Notes: a model not told the origin generated them from the sequence alone. A DNA stretch of 64,000 bases from Edaphobacillus lindanitolerans (GCF_900156305.1 NZ_FTPL01000001.1:1257446-1321445), one strand, 5' to 3'. Shown: positions 1 to 8,337, counted from the first letter of the stretch. Numbers and translations: made by a program.

Positions 1-28
1 TATCATCGTCAGCTTTACATCCGCTTAT

Positions 29-57
29 CCCCAATTTTCCAAACAGGAGAATTGGGG
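29..57. repeat. Inverted repeat (hairpin) at left edge
   Basis: Positions 29-40 (CCCCAATTTTCC) pair with 46-57 (GGAGAATTGGGG) around a five-base loop, giving a 12-bp stem with one wobble. No clean T-run follows directly. It may be an mRNA 3' hairpin of a gene lying left of the window; function not determinable. Confidence 0.4.
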
Positions 58-106
58 CACTTTCGGTAGTTTTTCTATGTAATCCATTAATACAAAATAG
101 GTAAGT

Positions 107-147
107 AAGCCAGGCAAGATTTATTAAATGTCTTATCTGGCTTTTTA
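107..147 (+). terminator. Probable rho-independent terminator
   Basis: AAGCCAG (107-113) pairs with CTGGCTT and the inner AAGA with TCTT; the right arm runs into TTTTTA. The T-run is on the plus strand, so it would end a plus-strand transcript that begins outside the window. No plus-strand gene is visible here. Confidence 0.45.
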
Positions 148-180
148 TACCCTTCCAAAACTTGCCTTTATTAATAGGAC

Positions 181-211
181 GGTTCACCATGGTGTTGCTA
201 AGTGCGGTTTT
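181..211 (+). repeat. 31-bp direct repeat, left copy
   Basis: GGTTCACCAT, nine variable bases, then AAGTGCGGTTTT. The same 10-bp and 12-bp ends with identical spacing recur at 1822-1852. The two copies bracket the HNH/NTase gene pair, suggesting boundaries of an inserted cassette or recombination sites. That reading is inference; the repetition itself is seen directly. Confidence 0.7.
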
Positions 212-267
212 AAATTTACGAGTATTGGTAGTTAATCACCACCAGTAACTGTATACCAACTAAAAAT

Positions 268-585
268 CTATTTTATCCTTAAATAATTTGAGTTTAATCT
301 ACCTAGAAAATTTGATTCTTTTTCTTCGGCTTCACTTAGCACATTTAAATCAAATGACAATCCATATAATTGATTAAAAACAGTTCTTATCATATCCAAA
401 TCTTTTAAAAGCTCACTAGAAAACTCTTCGTATATTAATAATAAGTCTACATCATTTGGATTTCTTTTCTTACTAACTATTGAACCAAACAAGTACACTT
501 TTTTAAACGTGTTAAACAGTTCTATATGGTGTGTGATTTTTTTGACAATAATATCTTTGCTATTTAATACTGTTAATATATCCAT
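268..585 (-). CDS. Small nucleotidyltransferase-fold protein
   Basis: A 105-residue protein with the minimal nucleotidyltransferase signature: G34-S35, then D45 and D47 in NDVDLLL, the usual pair of metal-binding acidic residues of the DNA polymerase beta fold. The length fits MNT-type enzymes, many of which are antitoxins that AMPylate or otherwise modify a partner. Its start overlaps the last 26 bp of the upstream HNH gene, so the two are probably translationally coupled and act together. The usual partner of MNT proteins is a HEPN protein; here it is an HNH nuclease. Very AT-rich. The fold is fairly safe; the biological role is inference. Confidence 0.7.
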   Translation of the reverse strand: MDILTVLNSKDIIVKKITHHIELFNTFKKVYLFGSIVSKKRNPNDVDLLLIYEEFSSELLKDLDMIRTVFNQLYGLSFDLNVLSEAEEKESNFLGRLNSNYLRIK

Positions 586-1702
586 AAAATCTGTCCATGG
601 TCAGTAACTTAACTTTCATTTCTCTTGCTAACTCGTACGCTTCTGTTGAAATACAACTCTCACCATTCCAATTATGCAAGTTTAAAATTACACATTTTTC
701 TTTAGGAGTTAACTGTGATAGTTTAACTTTGCTTAAGCAATATTCATAAACAAAAACTATCTTCACTCCATTTACATTGACTTCTTTTAAATTATTGAAG
801 TCCTCAAAATCAAATTTTAATCCTCTCGACTTTATAACTTTTAAAGCGTAATTTAAGCTTTCAAATCGAACATTGACTTTTCTAAAGCAATTGTTATCAT
901 TATAAATTTGTCTTAACCTAGGAGTATCATTAAGATAAATCCTTTCAGAAACACCATTTTTTTTAACTTGTATATATGGATGATCAACACCTAAAACAAT
1001 ATCTTCTAATTGTTTATTATTTTCAAATACCTCTATAAGACTCTCCACAGACTCCACAGATGGAAGAAAACGCCCTTCTAAAGGTTCTATTCCGAATAAA
1101 GAGTTTATTTCTTTTGGAAATAGTACACGCCTTGTTTTTTCTTTATTGACTCGTGTAGCTTCGAACTCGTCAATGTGAAGTATAAACTTTTTTACCACTG
1201 CCTGATTCGAAAAGTCATCACTTGAATTGCTTTGAATCAAATTAAAGTTCTTGACCAAAATAATTTTCAACATTCTATTATTCGACAAAATCTTCCCTTC
1301 AAAAATATCCCACAAATCTCTTGTGTCTTCAAGATAGTAGTTTTCGAAGATATACTTATTATCCAACAACAAGGGCACTACTGATTCCCTCAATTCTTCA
1401 AATGAATTAAACTTTTCGCTGAAAAAACTATCGAACTCAGCCTTACGCCTTACCTTCCATTCATTAACTTCATCTATATTGAATGCATTATTTTTATCGA
1501 AATTTGTATGACAGTTTGGACATAAAATTATTAAATTTTCAAATGAGTTGTCTTTGGTATCATAATAGGGAATAATATGAGCCTTTTCCATTATGTCTCC
1601 ATTCTCTTTGAATAATTCAACTTTACATTCTGGGTTCATACATCTCCCCATAGATTCGGCATATATTCTTCTTTCAACATTAGCACTTATGCTTCTACTC
1701 AT
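560..1702 (-). CDS. HNH endonuclease-domain protein
   Basis: A 380-residue protein with an N-terminal HNH nuclease module: C21/C26, AH at 41-42, N56 and CPNCH at 61-65 form a zinc-stabilised beta-beta-alpha metal site. The remaining about 300 residues have no motif I recognise; they presumably hold a specificity or sensing domain. I start at ATG 1702 because GGAG lies 11 bases upstream; an in-frame TTG at 1720 would add six residues but overlaps that ribosome binding site. It is followed by an overlapping nucleotidyltransferase gene, and the pair is flanked by 31-bp direct repeats. HNH plus NTase in an AT-rich island suggests a defence or toxin-antitoxin-like module; not proven. Confidence 0.75.
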   Translation of the reverse strand: MSRSISANVERRIYAESMGRCMNPECKVELFKENGDIMEKAHIIPYYDTKDNSFENLIILCPNCHTNFDKNNAFNIDEVNEWKVRRKAEFDSFFSEKFNSFEELRESVVPLLLDNKYIFENYYLEDTRDLWDIFEGKILSNNRMLKIILVKNFNLIQSNSSDDFSNQAVVKKFILHIDEFEATRVNKEKTRRVLFPKEINSLFGIEPLEGRFLPSVESVESLIEVFENNKQLEDIVLGVDHPYIQVKKNGVSERIYLNDTPRLRQIYNDNNCFRKVNVRFESLNYALKVIKSRGLKFDFEDFNNLKEVNVNGVKIVFVYEYCLSKVKLSQLTPKEKCVILNLHNWNGESCISTEAYELAREMKVKLLTMDRFYGYINSIK

Positions 1703-1821
1703 TTCTTCATCTACTCCCAATTAATCACGTTATTTTCTTAATATTAACTAATATAATTGAGTGTTTAATATATCTAATTTCTATAAAACACCTAGAGTAA
1801 ACCATCACTAACTTATGACAA

Positions 1822-1852
1822 GGTTCACCATAACTAGTCCAAGTGCGGTTTT
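1822..1852 (+). repeat. 31-bp direct repeat, right copy
   Basis: Same layout as 181-211: GGTTCACCAT, nine different bases, AAGTGCGGTTTT. A third, degenerate relative of the first half (GGTTTACCAT followed by TGTGTT) lies at 3174-3189. The spacing between the two good copies is 1641 bp and contains only the HNH/NTase pair and its flanks. Confidence 0.7.
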
Positions 1853-1866
1853 TCTAGTGCTACGAT

Positions 1867-2055
1867 TTAACGTGATCTGTCTAATTCTTGGTATTCTTTC
1901 ATGTATTGACCGTCCTCTGCAACAAATGAATGATACATTGCCTTGACTGCAAAGTTTTTCTCCAAACCCATTTCAGCTTTCAGCCTTTTTAATTCATCAT
2001 GCAACTCCCGATGTTCATTGATCAGCTTGAGCATAATTGATTTATTATATTTCAT
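1867..2055 (-). CDS. Small hypothetical protein, helical
   Basis: About 62 residues, highly charged and predicted helical, with heptad-like spacing (LKLINEHRELHDELKRLKAE). I recognise no family. I prefer ATG 2055 (MKYNKS) because AAAGGA lies about nine bases upstream; ATG at 2061 would sit only three bases from it. It lies just outside the right 31-bp repeat, on the same strand as the HNH/NTase pair. Could be a small DNA-binding or antitoxin-like protein, but nothing proves this. Confidence 0.5.
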   Translation of the reverse strand: MKYNKSIMLKLINEHRELHDELKRLKAEMGLEKNFAVKAMYHSFVAEDGQYMKEYQELDRSR

Positions 2056-2097
2056 ACCCATCCGTCCTTTTTGTTTATGACTTAGTTAATTATAACT

Positions 2098-2277
2098 TTA
2101 AAATGGGTTGCATCCAGGGTAATTATGCGAAATGGCAAAATCCCGGTCACCATTCTTGATCTCGTCGGCCAGTACCCTTTTCATCTCCGAGTTATGCCCG
2201 CTGGCAGAATAAGAGAAAAATCCCCCCGCAGCCAAATGGACGGTGCAGAGGGGAGAAATCGTTAATCCAGGTTTTGC
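2098..2277 (-). pseudogene. Possible coding remnant without a start
   Basis: An open frame of about 60 codons with protein-like composition (for example NSEMKRVLADEIKNGDRDF) but no plausible start or ribosome binding site, ending at TAA 2098. It lies directly downstream of the nuclease pseudogene on the same strand and is more GC-rich than its surroundings. It could be the tail of a decayed gene; it is too short to assign. Confidence 0.25.
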
Positions 2278-2292
2278 TCAATCTTCGAGGGC

Positions 2293-2869
2293 TTACTCTC
2301 CAACCATTCCGTCTCCGTCATTATCCCGCATATAAGCGTATAACCAATGGTCACTCGTTATCGGCATGCTGAAACCAGCTGCTTTTGCTTCTTTAATGGT
2401 GACCTGGCCATTACCGTCTGTATCTGTCATCCTGCAGAATAATTTCGTCGGCAATCACCCGCACTAGCTGCCCGTGTTCGTTCGTAAACGCCCAATACTC
2501 GCGATCTCCAAATCCAATGTCGACGGCGACTTTAGGCTCACGATGTCCAGACAAATCACCGCCATCCACTTCAATCCGTTTGTATCCCGAGAACTGTTCC
2601 TCATTTGTTTTATCTGGTATTTCTTCCGCTGGCGCTTCTTCGGCAGCCGTAACAGCAACTTCTTCGTCTTTATTGGTATCTGCAGAGGCTTCTTTCGGAT
2701 CTGTCTCTTCAACTTGTTTTTGGTCAGTATTACTGTTTGCATTGGTACTAACATTAGTTTCTGTCTGTGATTTTGTTTCATCTGCAATGGCTGCATCTTC
2801 AACCTCTGTACAACCAGCCATTAGGGTGAGGGTTAAAAGTAAGATTACGTAGTTGATTTTCTTTTTCAT
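2293..2869 (-). pseudogene. Lipoprotein of secreted-nuclease family, internally deleted and frameshifted
   Basis: The N-terminus is an intact lipoprotein signal (lipobox LMAGC at residues 16-20), then a Thr/Asp/Glu-rich linker and a domain ending ADEIILQDD. The frame then hits a stop at 2411, but in the next frame 2430-2293 encodes a C-terminal EF-hand/excalibur-like module with two Asp-rich loops (DTDGNGQ and DNDGDG). From what I recall of related Bacillales proteins, these parts flank a DNA/RNA non-specific endonuclease domain, which is absent here. The simplest reading is a deletion that removed the catalytic domain and left the ends out of frame near 2428. The intact 152-residue N-terminal part may still be made as a lipoprotein. 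Confidence 0.6.
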
Positions 2870-3317
2870 TCTGAAATTCTCCTCAAACTGCTTTGTAAAT
2901 TACTGAAACGCGCTGTCCGAAACACCTAAACCCAGTTCTTGCAGCACCCGTTTAGTATAACGTAGAGAACCGGACCAAAAAAAACCCAAACCGGAATTTT
3001 TTAAATGTCCGGATTTGGAGTGTCCTCATTCTGTTGATAGTTCTCGTCTGAGATTTTCTATATCCAAGTGAATCAGCTTATTGAATTTTTCTTTTTATTT
3101 TTACTAAGAAAGAATCAAATTTTTACTAGTGTTCTAATAAACACCCATACTCCCTAATCTGTTGATAATGCAGGGTTTACCATTGTGTTACGGCCTATAA
3201 TTTATACGTCAATTAAATACTCCCATTCACCGTATTATGGATGTATAACTTGGCCATACAAGAAAGTATATTACTACAATCTCGCAAGGGATTTTTACAG
3301 ATTGTCCCCTCTCTGCC
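2870..3317. other. AT-rich intergenic region
   Basis: No convincing gene. It holds the ribosome binding site and probable promoter of the lipoprotein pseudogene (a minus-strand TATACT near 2955), an interrupted set of CCGG-containing short inverted segments around 2970-3015, and a degenerate copy of the 31-bp repeat start at 3174-3189. Confidence 0.4.
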
Positions 3318-4916
3318 TCATCTGTAGAAGTATTGAAAAAGGTCTGTAATTGGTCCAAAAATATTAATTATTTTTCTCTGATTGTCATTGTTTAACTGAT
3401 AAAACAATGACAATCCCGCAAATATGGTTGCTGCTATTGACAAAATAACAGTAATGATCGAAAGCCAAAAAGATCTACTTCGTAGGGAGTTATTTGTTTT
3501 AATTTCAAGCAATTGAACAGTATCATCTATCATTTTTGCAAAGTGTTGGGAGTAGTCATATGTTTTATTAACTATATAATTAGTGTTATCTACAAGTCTT
3601 TCAGTTGTACTAATACCATTTTTAAACCTAGGGAACGAGGGTTTAAAACCAATTAGGCTTTTTATTTGAGACTTAACTTCAATAAAGTAGTTCTCATCAA
3701 TCTCATTTTTGAATCTCTTTAGGATTTGTAAGTTTCTTTCTAATTCATAACGTATATTTATTAACTTTTGATATTTGGGTCTTTCTTTTTTGATTGATGA
3801 AAAAGTTTCATTTTGTTGTATTGCTATTTTTGTACTGGTATATATCGCATATTCTCTCATCACCATGATCGGAAGTAACAAATCCGCAAATTCTTTCAAC
3901 GCAACTATAATTTGACGCTTTTGTGAATGGTAATAAGGTTTATGCTGTAATGCTGAGTTACAAGTTATTTTTACCGAATTGTCAATAAGGTAAGGTTTCC
4001 TTCCTTCGGCAAAGAGTTGCCAATAACCATCTTCAGAAATATCACTAAAAATCTTTCCCATTCCAATTGAATCCCAGAATGAGCTTCTTTTTCCATTCTT
4101 AACATCTTTGATATTACAAAAGGATTGATTCAAATTGTAGACTTCAATACTCGGAGGAATAAGTCTATTATTTGTAAAATAGAGAGGGAAGAATTTACTG
4201 ATTTCTTTCATTGACCTCCATTTTAGCTCGATAATTAAATCCTCCACCATTTGATTTTTCACTATATCGTATGATAAACTGCTTCCCCCCCAAAATTTGA
4301 ATAAGTTTTTCCAACTAAGATTAAAAGAATGCCCCTCTTTTATATCTCTCTCGATTAACTTTTTATACTCAGAAATAAACTTATCGGAAGGGTTCAAAAC
4401 AAATTGTAAAACAATCGAGGAAGAAGACAAATGTGTTCCTTGGATATGTATGTCTTTTACAAAATCAGAAATCTTCTCTTCTTTGGTCAAGTCTATATAG
4501 CCAAAGTTACTCCAGCGTCCTCCATGTATACTCTTTTTAACCGCATTACAAAACTCATCTATCGACTCAATTCGCGAAGGTTGAAAGCGTAAGGGATATT
4601 TTCTTACAAGTTTTTTTAGTCCTTTGTTTAGCTGATCCACGTTCTCAATCGGAATATATTCAGCTACATAAACCGATAGTAATTCCAAATCTATGTCCTC
4701 GGGGATCTCTGATGTACTGTTTTTTTCTCTTTCCCAACCTTTCACACTAATTCTTGCTGATTCTAATACTTTAGGAATATACTTTGACTTTCTCTTCCAA
4801 TTATCGTCCAAAGGAACCTTATTAATATAGGGGACGATAAAATCAGTAAACTTACTGTTGATTTTTTCTTTCAAACTTAATCTATGGCGGCTGTATGGGT
4901 TTTTTATCTTTATCAT
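3318..4916 (-). CDS. Large tail-anchored hypothetical protein
   Basis: A 532-residue protein I do not recognise. It is soluble-looking, Lys/Ser-rich and helical over most of its length, with charged helical stretches around residues 375-430, and one hydrophobic helix near residues 477-500 followed by a short polar tail. That implies a cytoplasmic body anchored by a C-terminal membrane segment. The start has GGGGTGA four to five bases upstream. It stands alone between AT-rich intergenic regions and shares the island's low GC. The architecture resembles membrane-acting effectors of some defence systems, but no catalytic motif is visible. Confidence 0.65.
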   Translation of the reverse strand: MIKIKNPYSRHRLSLKEKINSKFTDFIVPYINKVPLDDNWKRKSKYIPKVLESARISVKGWEREKNSTSEIPEDIDLELLSVYVAEYIPIENVDQLNKGLKKLVRKYPLRFQPSRIESIDEFCNAVKKSIHGGRWSNFGYIDLTKEEKISDFVKDIHIQGTHLSSSSIVLQFVLNPSDKFISEYKKLIERDIKEGHSFNLSWKNLFKFWGGSSLSYDIVKNQMVEDLIIELKWRSMKEISKFFPLYFTNNRLIPPSIEVYNLNQSFCNIKDVKNGKRSSFWDSIGMGKIFSDISEDGYWQLFAEGRKPYLIDNSVKITCNSALQHKPYYHSQKRQIIVALKEFADLLLPIMVMREYAIYTSTKIAIQQNETFSSIKKERPKYQKLINIRYELERNLQILKRFKNEIDENYFIEVKSQIKSLIGFKPSFPRFKNGISTTERLVDNTNYIVNKTYDYSQHFAKMIDDTVQLLEIKTNNSLRSRSFWLSIITVILSIAATIFAGLSLFYQLNNDNQRKIINIFGPITDLFQYFYR

Positions 4917-5299
4917 TTATTCACCCCAAAATATTACTTTAAAATATATGTATTGCATCAGAAATAGCTATGTCATTAGCCTACCCAATATCAAGGCATA
5001 CTTCAATACTGCTTTGTTGCTTCTTGTAACGAGTAGCGACTCATCACTCTGTATGTGCTTTTGCAAGACTGCTTCGACCTATATCACATAATAAATCTAA
5101 AATTTTTTAATATTCGCACACTATAAAAGGGATTTCTCTTCGATAAAAACTTTGATGCTTTGATTATTTCTCAAACCTTCTTCTAAAAAACAAAAAAACG
5201 ATGTTAAAAGTTGAAGTTTAAAATGATTAAATCTACCTAAAAAAGATCCGAGATCGGATCCTTTTTGGGTAATATATCGTTTATCAATAGATTATTGGT
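4917..5299. other. AT-rich intergenic region at island edge
   Basis: No supported gene. A 36-codon open stretch on the minus strand around 4970-5085, ending VLKYALILGRLMT, could be a gene remnant but has no start. The region ends with a bidirectional terminator at 5239-5266, just before the GC-rich part begins. Confidence 0.35.
5239..5266. terminator. Bidirectional rho-independent terminator
   Basis: AAAAAAGATCCG, loop AGAT, CGGATCCTTTTT: A-run, stem and T-run on both strands. It ends the minus-strand catabolic operon and sits at the junction between GC-rich and AT-rich DNA. Confidence 0.75.
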
Positions 5300-6763
5300 T
5301 TATGTCCAGTTCACCCTATCAACCCCAAACTTCACCGCAATATTCTTCACCTGCACATAGTTCCTAAGTGCAATGAACCCTTTCTCTCTCCCGATCCCGC
5401 TCTTCTTGTATCCGCCAAACGGCATCTGGATGCCGCCGCCGGCGCCGTAGTTGTTGATGAAGACCTGGCCGGCTTTGATGCGGGCGGCGAGGGTGTGGGC
5501 GACGTCGATGTCTTTCGTCCAGACGCCGGCGACGAGGCCGTAGTCGGTCGAATTGGCTAGGTCGATGGCTTCCTGCGGAGTCCGGAATGTAAAGACCGAG
5601 AGCACCGGACCGAAGATTTCTTCCTGGGCAACGTCACAGCTGTGGTCGAGTCCGTCGATGATCGTCGGGGCGATGTAGTGGCCGCCGTCCGCACCGGCGA
5701 CTTTCACTTCTTCTCCGCCGGCGATGAGTTTGCCTTGCTTCTTCGCTTCGTCGATCCGCCGCATGATGCCGTCGAACTGGCGCTTGTTGAGGATCGGGCC
5801 GATGTCTTTGTCGTCCATGCCGCGTCCGACTTCCAGTGCGTCAAAGCGTTCTTTCAACTTCCCGAGGAATTCCTCTTTATAGCGCTCTTCCACGAGGAGC
5901 CGGGATCCGGCGGAGCATGTCTGGCCGGCGTTCTGGATGATGGCCCGGACCACACCGTCGAGCGCCTTCTCTTCATCCGCATCCGCAAAGACGATGTTCG
6001 GGGACTTGCCGCCGAGTTCGAGTGTGACCGGCACGACGTTTTTCGCAGCGGCCTGCATGACGGCAATGCCGGTCGGGACGGAACCGGTGAAGGTGACGTG
6101 GTTGATGTTCGGATGGGCGGAAAGCGCCGCGCCCGCTCCGGAACCGAGTCCCGTCACATGGTTGAAGATCCCCGCCGGCAGTCCGCTGTCCGCGAACCAT
6201 TCCGTCAGCGCGTGGGCGGTCATCGGCGTGTCTTCCGCACTCTTCACGACGACCGAATTGCCGGTCGCAATGGCCGCTCCGACACTGCGTGCAATAATCT
6301 GGAGCGGATAGTTCCACGGGACGATATGGGCCGTGACGCCGGCCGGCTCGAGCACCGTGGCGTTCAGGAGGCCGTCCTCGATCGGGATCGTGTCGCCCAT
6401 GACCTTGTCCGCCGCACCGCCGTAAAACTCGAAATAACGGGCTGCCGCTTCCGCATCTGCCCGTGCCTGGGACAGCGGCTTGCCGACGTCACGGCATTCG
6501 AGCTCCGCGAAGTATTCGGCGTTCTCCCGGATATGGCGCGCCAGATCAATGAGCAGGTTCCCCCGCTCATGCGGCTTCCACGCGCGCCATTCTGCGCTTT
6601 CAAACGCTGCCTCCGCCGCACGTACTGCTTCATCCACATGGGCGTCGGTCCCGTTCACGATTTCGGCGATCTGCGTGCCGTCGGACGGATCATGCACCGG
6701 AAGCCATTCGTCTTCCTCTCCTCCGACCCAACGGCCGCCAATCAGCATGTTGATTCGTTTCAT
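5300..6763 (-). CDS. NAD(P)-dependent aldehyde dehydrogenase
   Basis: A 487-residue, full-length ALDH-superfamily enzyme. Visible signature residues are N151 in PWNYP, K174, E249 in LELGGKSPN and the nucleophile C283 in GQTCSAGSR, all at the normal spacing. It oxidises an aldehyde to the acid in the cytoplasm. It is last in the catabolic gene cluster, separated from the cyclase gene by a terminator and a pair of direct repeats, so it may also have its own promoter. In the proposed pathway it would be the 4-dehydropantoate (semialdehyde) dehydrogenase. Sequence alone resembles betaine-aldehyde-type ALDHs; the substrate is inference. Confidence 0.9.
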   Translation of the reverse strand: MKRINMLIGGRWVGGEEDEWLPVHDPSDGTQIAEIVNGTDAHVDEAVRAAEAAFESAEWRAWKPHERGNLLIDLARHIRENAEYFAELECRDVGKPLSQARADAEAAARYFEFYGGAADKVMGDTIPIEDGLLNATVLEPAGVTAHIVPWNYPLQIIARSVGAAIATGNSVVVKSAEDTPMTAHALTEWFADSGLPAGIFNHVTGLGSGAGAALSAHPNINHVTFTGSVPTGIAVMQAAAKNVVPVTLELGGKSPNIVFADADEEKALDGVVRAIIQNAGQTCSAGSRLLVEERYKEEFLGKLKERFDALEVGRGMDDKDIGPILNKRQFDGIMRRIDEAKKQGKLIAGGEEVKVAGADGGHYIAPTIIDGLDHSCDVAQEEIFGPVLSVFTFRTPQEAIDLANSTDYGLVAGVWTKDIDVAHTLAARIKAGQVFINNYGAGGGIQMPFGGYKKSGIGREKGFIALRNYVQVKNIAVKFGVDRVNWT

Positions 6764-6798
6764 ATATGCCCGTCTCCCTTCGCTGTCTTTTAATCCTT

Positions 6799-6824
6799 AT
6801 TGGTCCATCTACATTGGTCCATCT
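6799..6824. promoter_or_regulatory. Tandem 12-bp direct repeats upstream of ALDH gene
   Basis: ATTGGTCCATCT occurs at 6799-6810 and again at 6813-6824 (14-bp period), each holding the near-palindrome TGGTCCA. They lie between the preceding terminator and the ALDH start, as an operator pair would. The regulator is unknown. Confidence 0.5.
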
Positions 6825-6833
6825 GCTCCTACG

Positions 6834-6863
6834 AAAAAAGCACCCCGCATGAGCGGGGCGCTT
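6834..6863 (-). terminator. Rho-independent terminator inside the operon
   Basis: On the minus strand, GCGCCCCGC-TCAT-GCGGGGTGC is followed by TTTTTT. It lies between the cyclase and ALDH genes and could reduce or separate ALDH expression. Confidence 0.75.
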
Positions 6864-6868
6864 CGTCC

Positions 6869-7561
6869 TCAGTCCTCCCCGATCTCCACCACCATGTTCA
6901 CGACCGAGGCATCATGCCCCTTGATGCGGAGCGGGGTTGCGAATGCCGATTTCAGCTTTTTGCCGATGATCGGTTCCATGTTGATGTCTTCATAAATGAG
7001 CATCGTCGGCTCGCTGTATTTTTCGTGGTCGAGGAAGGCGTGATGGACGGAGAATCCGTCTTTGATGCCTTCCCCGATGTTTTCGATGCTCAGCGTGTCG
7101 ATCGCGACTGCCTTGCAGTTTGGAAGCTTCGTCCGGATCCAGGCCGCGGCTTTCGGTGAGAGTGCCGGGAAGTCGTTGGAATACGTTACAAAGTCCGTTC
7201 CCCGGTGTTTCCAGTAGCCGGTGTTGAGGAACAGGATGTCCGCTTCATGCAGCTCCTCGCCGTACTTCTCCAGGTCCTCGACTTCGATGAAGCCGTTCGG
7301 GTCCTTCGGACAGTCGATGAGAAGCGGATGGCTGTAAATGAAGTCCTCGATCGGCACTTCGTCGATTCCTTTGCCGTTCGGCATATGGTGCCACGGCGCG
7401 TCGACATGGGTGCCGGCGTGCAAATAAATGCTCAGGACGGTTCCGTTCCAATGGTCTCCCTTTTCCTTCCGCTCCCGGCCTTCGAGCTTCACTTCGGGAA
7501 GGCCCGGGTAGACGGGCATGCCCTCATAGATCGGATAGCCGAGTTCCACATACTTCGCCAT
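6869..7561 (-). CDS. Cyclase-family metal-dependent hydrolase
   Basis: A 230-residue member of the cyclase/kynurenine formamidase-like family (arylformamidase, isatin hydrolase). The family metal motif HxGTHxDxPxH is complete: H48, H52, D54, H58. I chose ATG 7561 because GGGAGGA lies eight bases upstream; the longer frame would run into the SDR gene. Family members hydrolyse amide, lactam or ester bonds with Zn or Mn. In the cluster it could open a lactone such as pantolactone, or hydrolyse an acyl derivative; that assignment is inference. Downstream of and co-directional with the SDR gene with a 16-bp gap. Confidence 0.85.
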   Translation of the reverse strand: MAKYVELGYPIYEGMPVYPGLPEVKLEGRERKEKGDHWNGTVLSIYLHAGTHVDAPWHHMPNGKGIDEVPIEDFIYSHPLLIDCPKDPNGFIEVEDLEKYGEELHEADILFLNTGYWKHRGTDFVTYSNDFPALSPKAAAWIRTKLPNCKAVAIDTLSIENIGEGIKDGFSVHHAFLDHEKYSEPTMLIYEDINMEPIIGKKLKSAFATPLRIKGHDASVVNMVVEIGED

Positions 7562-7577
7562 TCGTTTGTCCTCCCTT

Positions 7578-8324
7578 TTAGAGTCCGCGGCCGCCGTCAA
7601 TATGCAGCGTGGTGCCGGTCACCATGGATGCGTCATCCGACAGCAGATACAGGACACCGCCCGCGATGTCTTCCGGCTGGATGAGCCGGCCGAGCGGCAC
7701 GCTGCTTTCGAAGATCTCTTTCCGGGCCTGTTCGGAATCGGCCCCCTTAGCGGTGAACTGGCTCAGCATGCCGGTATCCGCCGGTCCCGGGTGGATCGTG
7801 TTCGCCCGCACCCCGGATTCCGCAAGCTCGATCGCCAGTGCCCGGGTGAAGCTTTCGGCCGCCCCTTTGGACGCGATGTACGACTGGAGGCCGGGACGCG
7901 GACGGGTGGCTGACACCGATGCGATCGTGATGATCGAGCCTTTGCCCGCAGGCTTCATGTAGCGGGCCGCCTGCTTGGCGGTGATGAACAGGCTCGTCGC
8001 ATTAATGTCGATGAGCCGGTGCCAATCGTCAAGCGAGACGTCATCGATCGGCGTCGCGGACTGGGCAATGCCGGCCGCGTTGACGAGGCCGTCGATGCGG
8101 CCGGTTTTCTCATGCATCTCGCTGAAGACCCGCTCGATCACCTTCTCGTCCAGGATGCTGGCCGCAAACGGCAGGAAGCGTTCATGCTTCAGCTCCGCCA
8201 TCGCTTCATCCTTCAGGTCAATCCCGGCGACCGTCGCGCCTTCCCCGAGCAATTTCCGGACAATCGCCTTGCCCATGCCGCCTCCTGCGCCTGTGACGAT
8301 CACCGTTTTGTCTGCCATCTTCAT
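7578..8324 (-). CDS. Short-chain dehydrogenase/reductase
   Basis: A 248-residue classical SDR: nucleotide-binding TGAGGGMG at residues 11-18, NAAG at 82-85, catalytic S138, Y149 and K153 (YIASK). Start at 8324 follows AAAGGGTGAG; a longer frame overlaps the upstream dehydrogenase gene and is unlikely. SDRs of this type oxidise secondary or primary alcohols with NAD(P). Placed 13 bp after the decarboxylating dehydrogenase gene. In the proposed pantothenate pathway it would be D-pantoate 4-dehydrogenase; otherwise a generic 3-oxoacyl-reductase-like enzyme. Confidence 0.88.
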   Translation of the reverse strand: MKMADKTVIVTGAGGGMGKAIVRKLLGEGATVAGIDLKDEAMAELKHERFLPFAASILDEKVIERVFSEMHEKTGRIDGLVNAAGIAQSATPIDDVSLDDWHRLIDINATSLFITAKQAARYMKPAGKGSIITIASVSATRPRPGLQSYIASKGAAESFTRALAIELAESGVRANTIHPGPADTGMLSQFTAKGADSEQARKEIFESSVPLGRLIQPEDIAGGVLYLLSDDASMVTGTTLHIDGGRGL

Positions 8325-8337
8325 CTCGCTCACCCTT

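Noticed and set aside
5642..6793. 383-codon plus-strand frame opposite the ALDH gene
   Set aside because: Antisense shadow of a GC-rich gene with intact family motifs on the minus strand; composition is Arg/Asp-rich noise.
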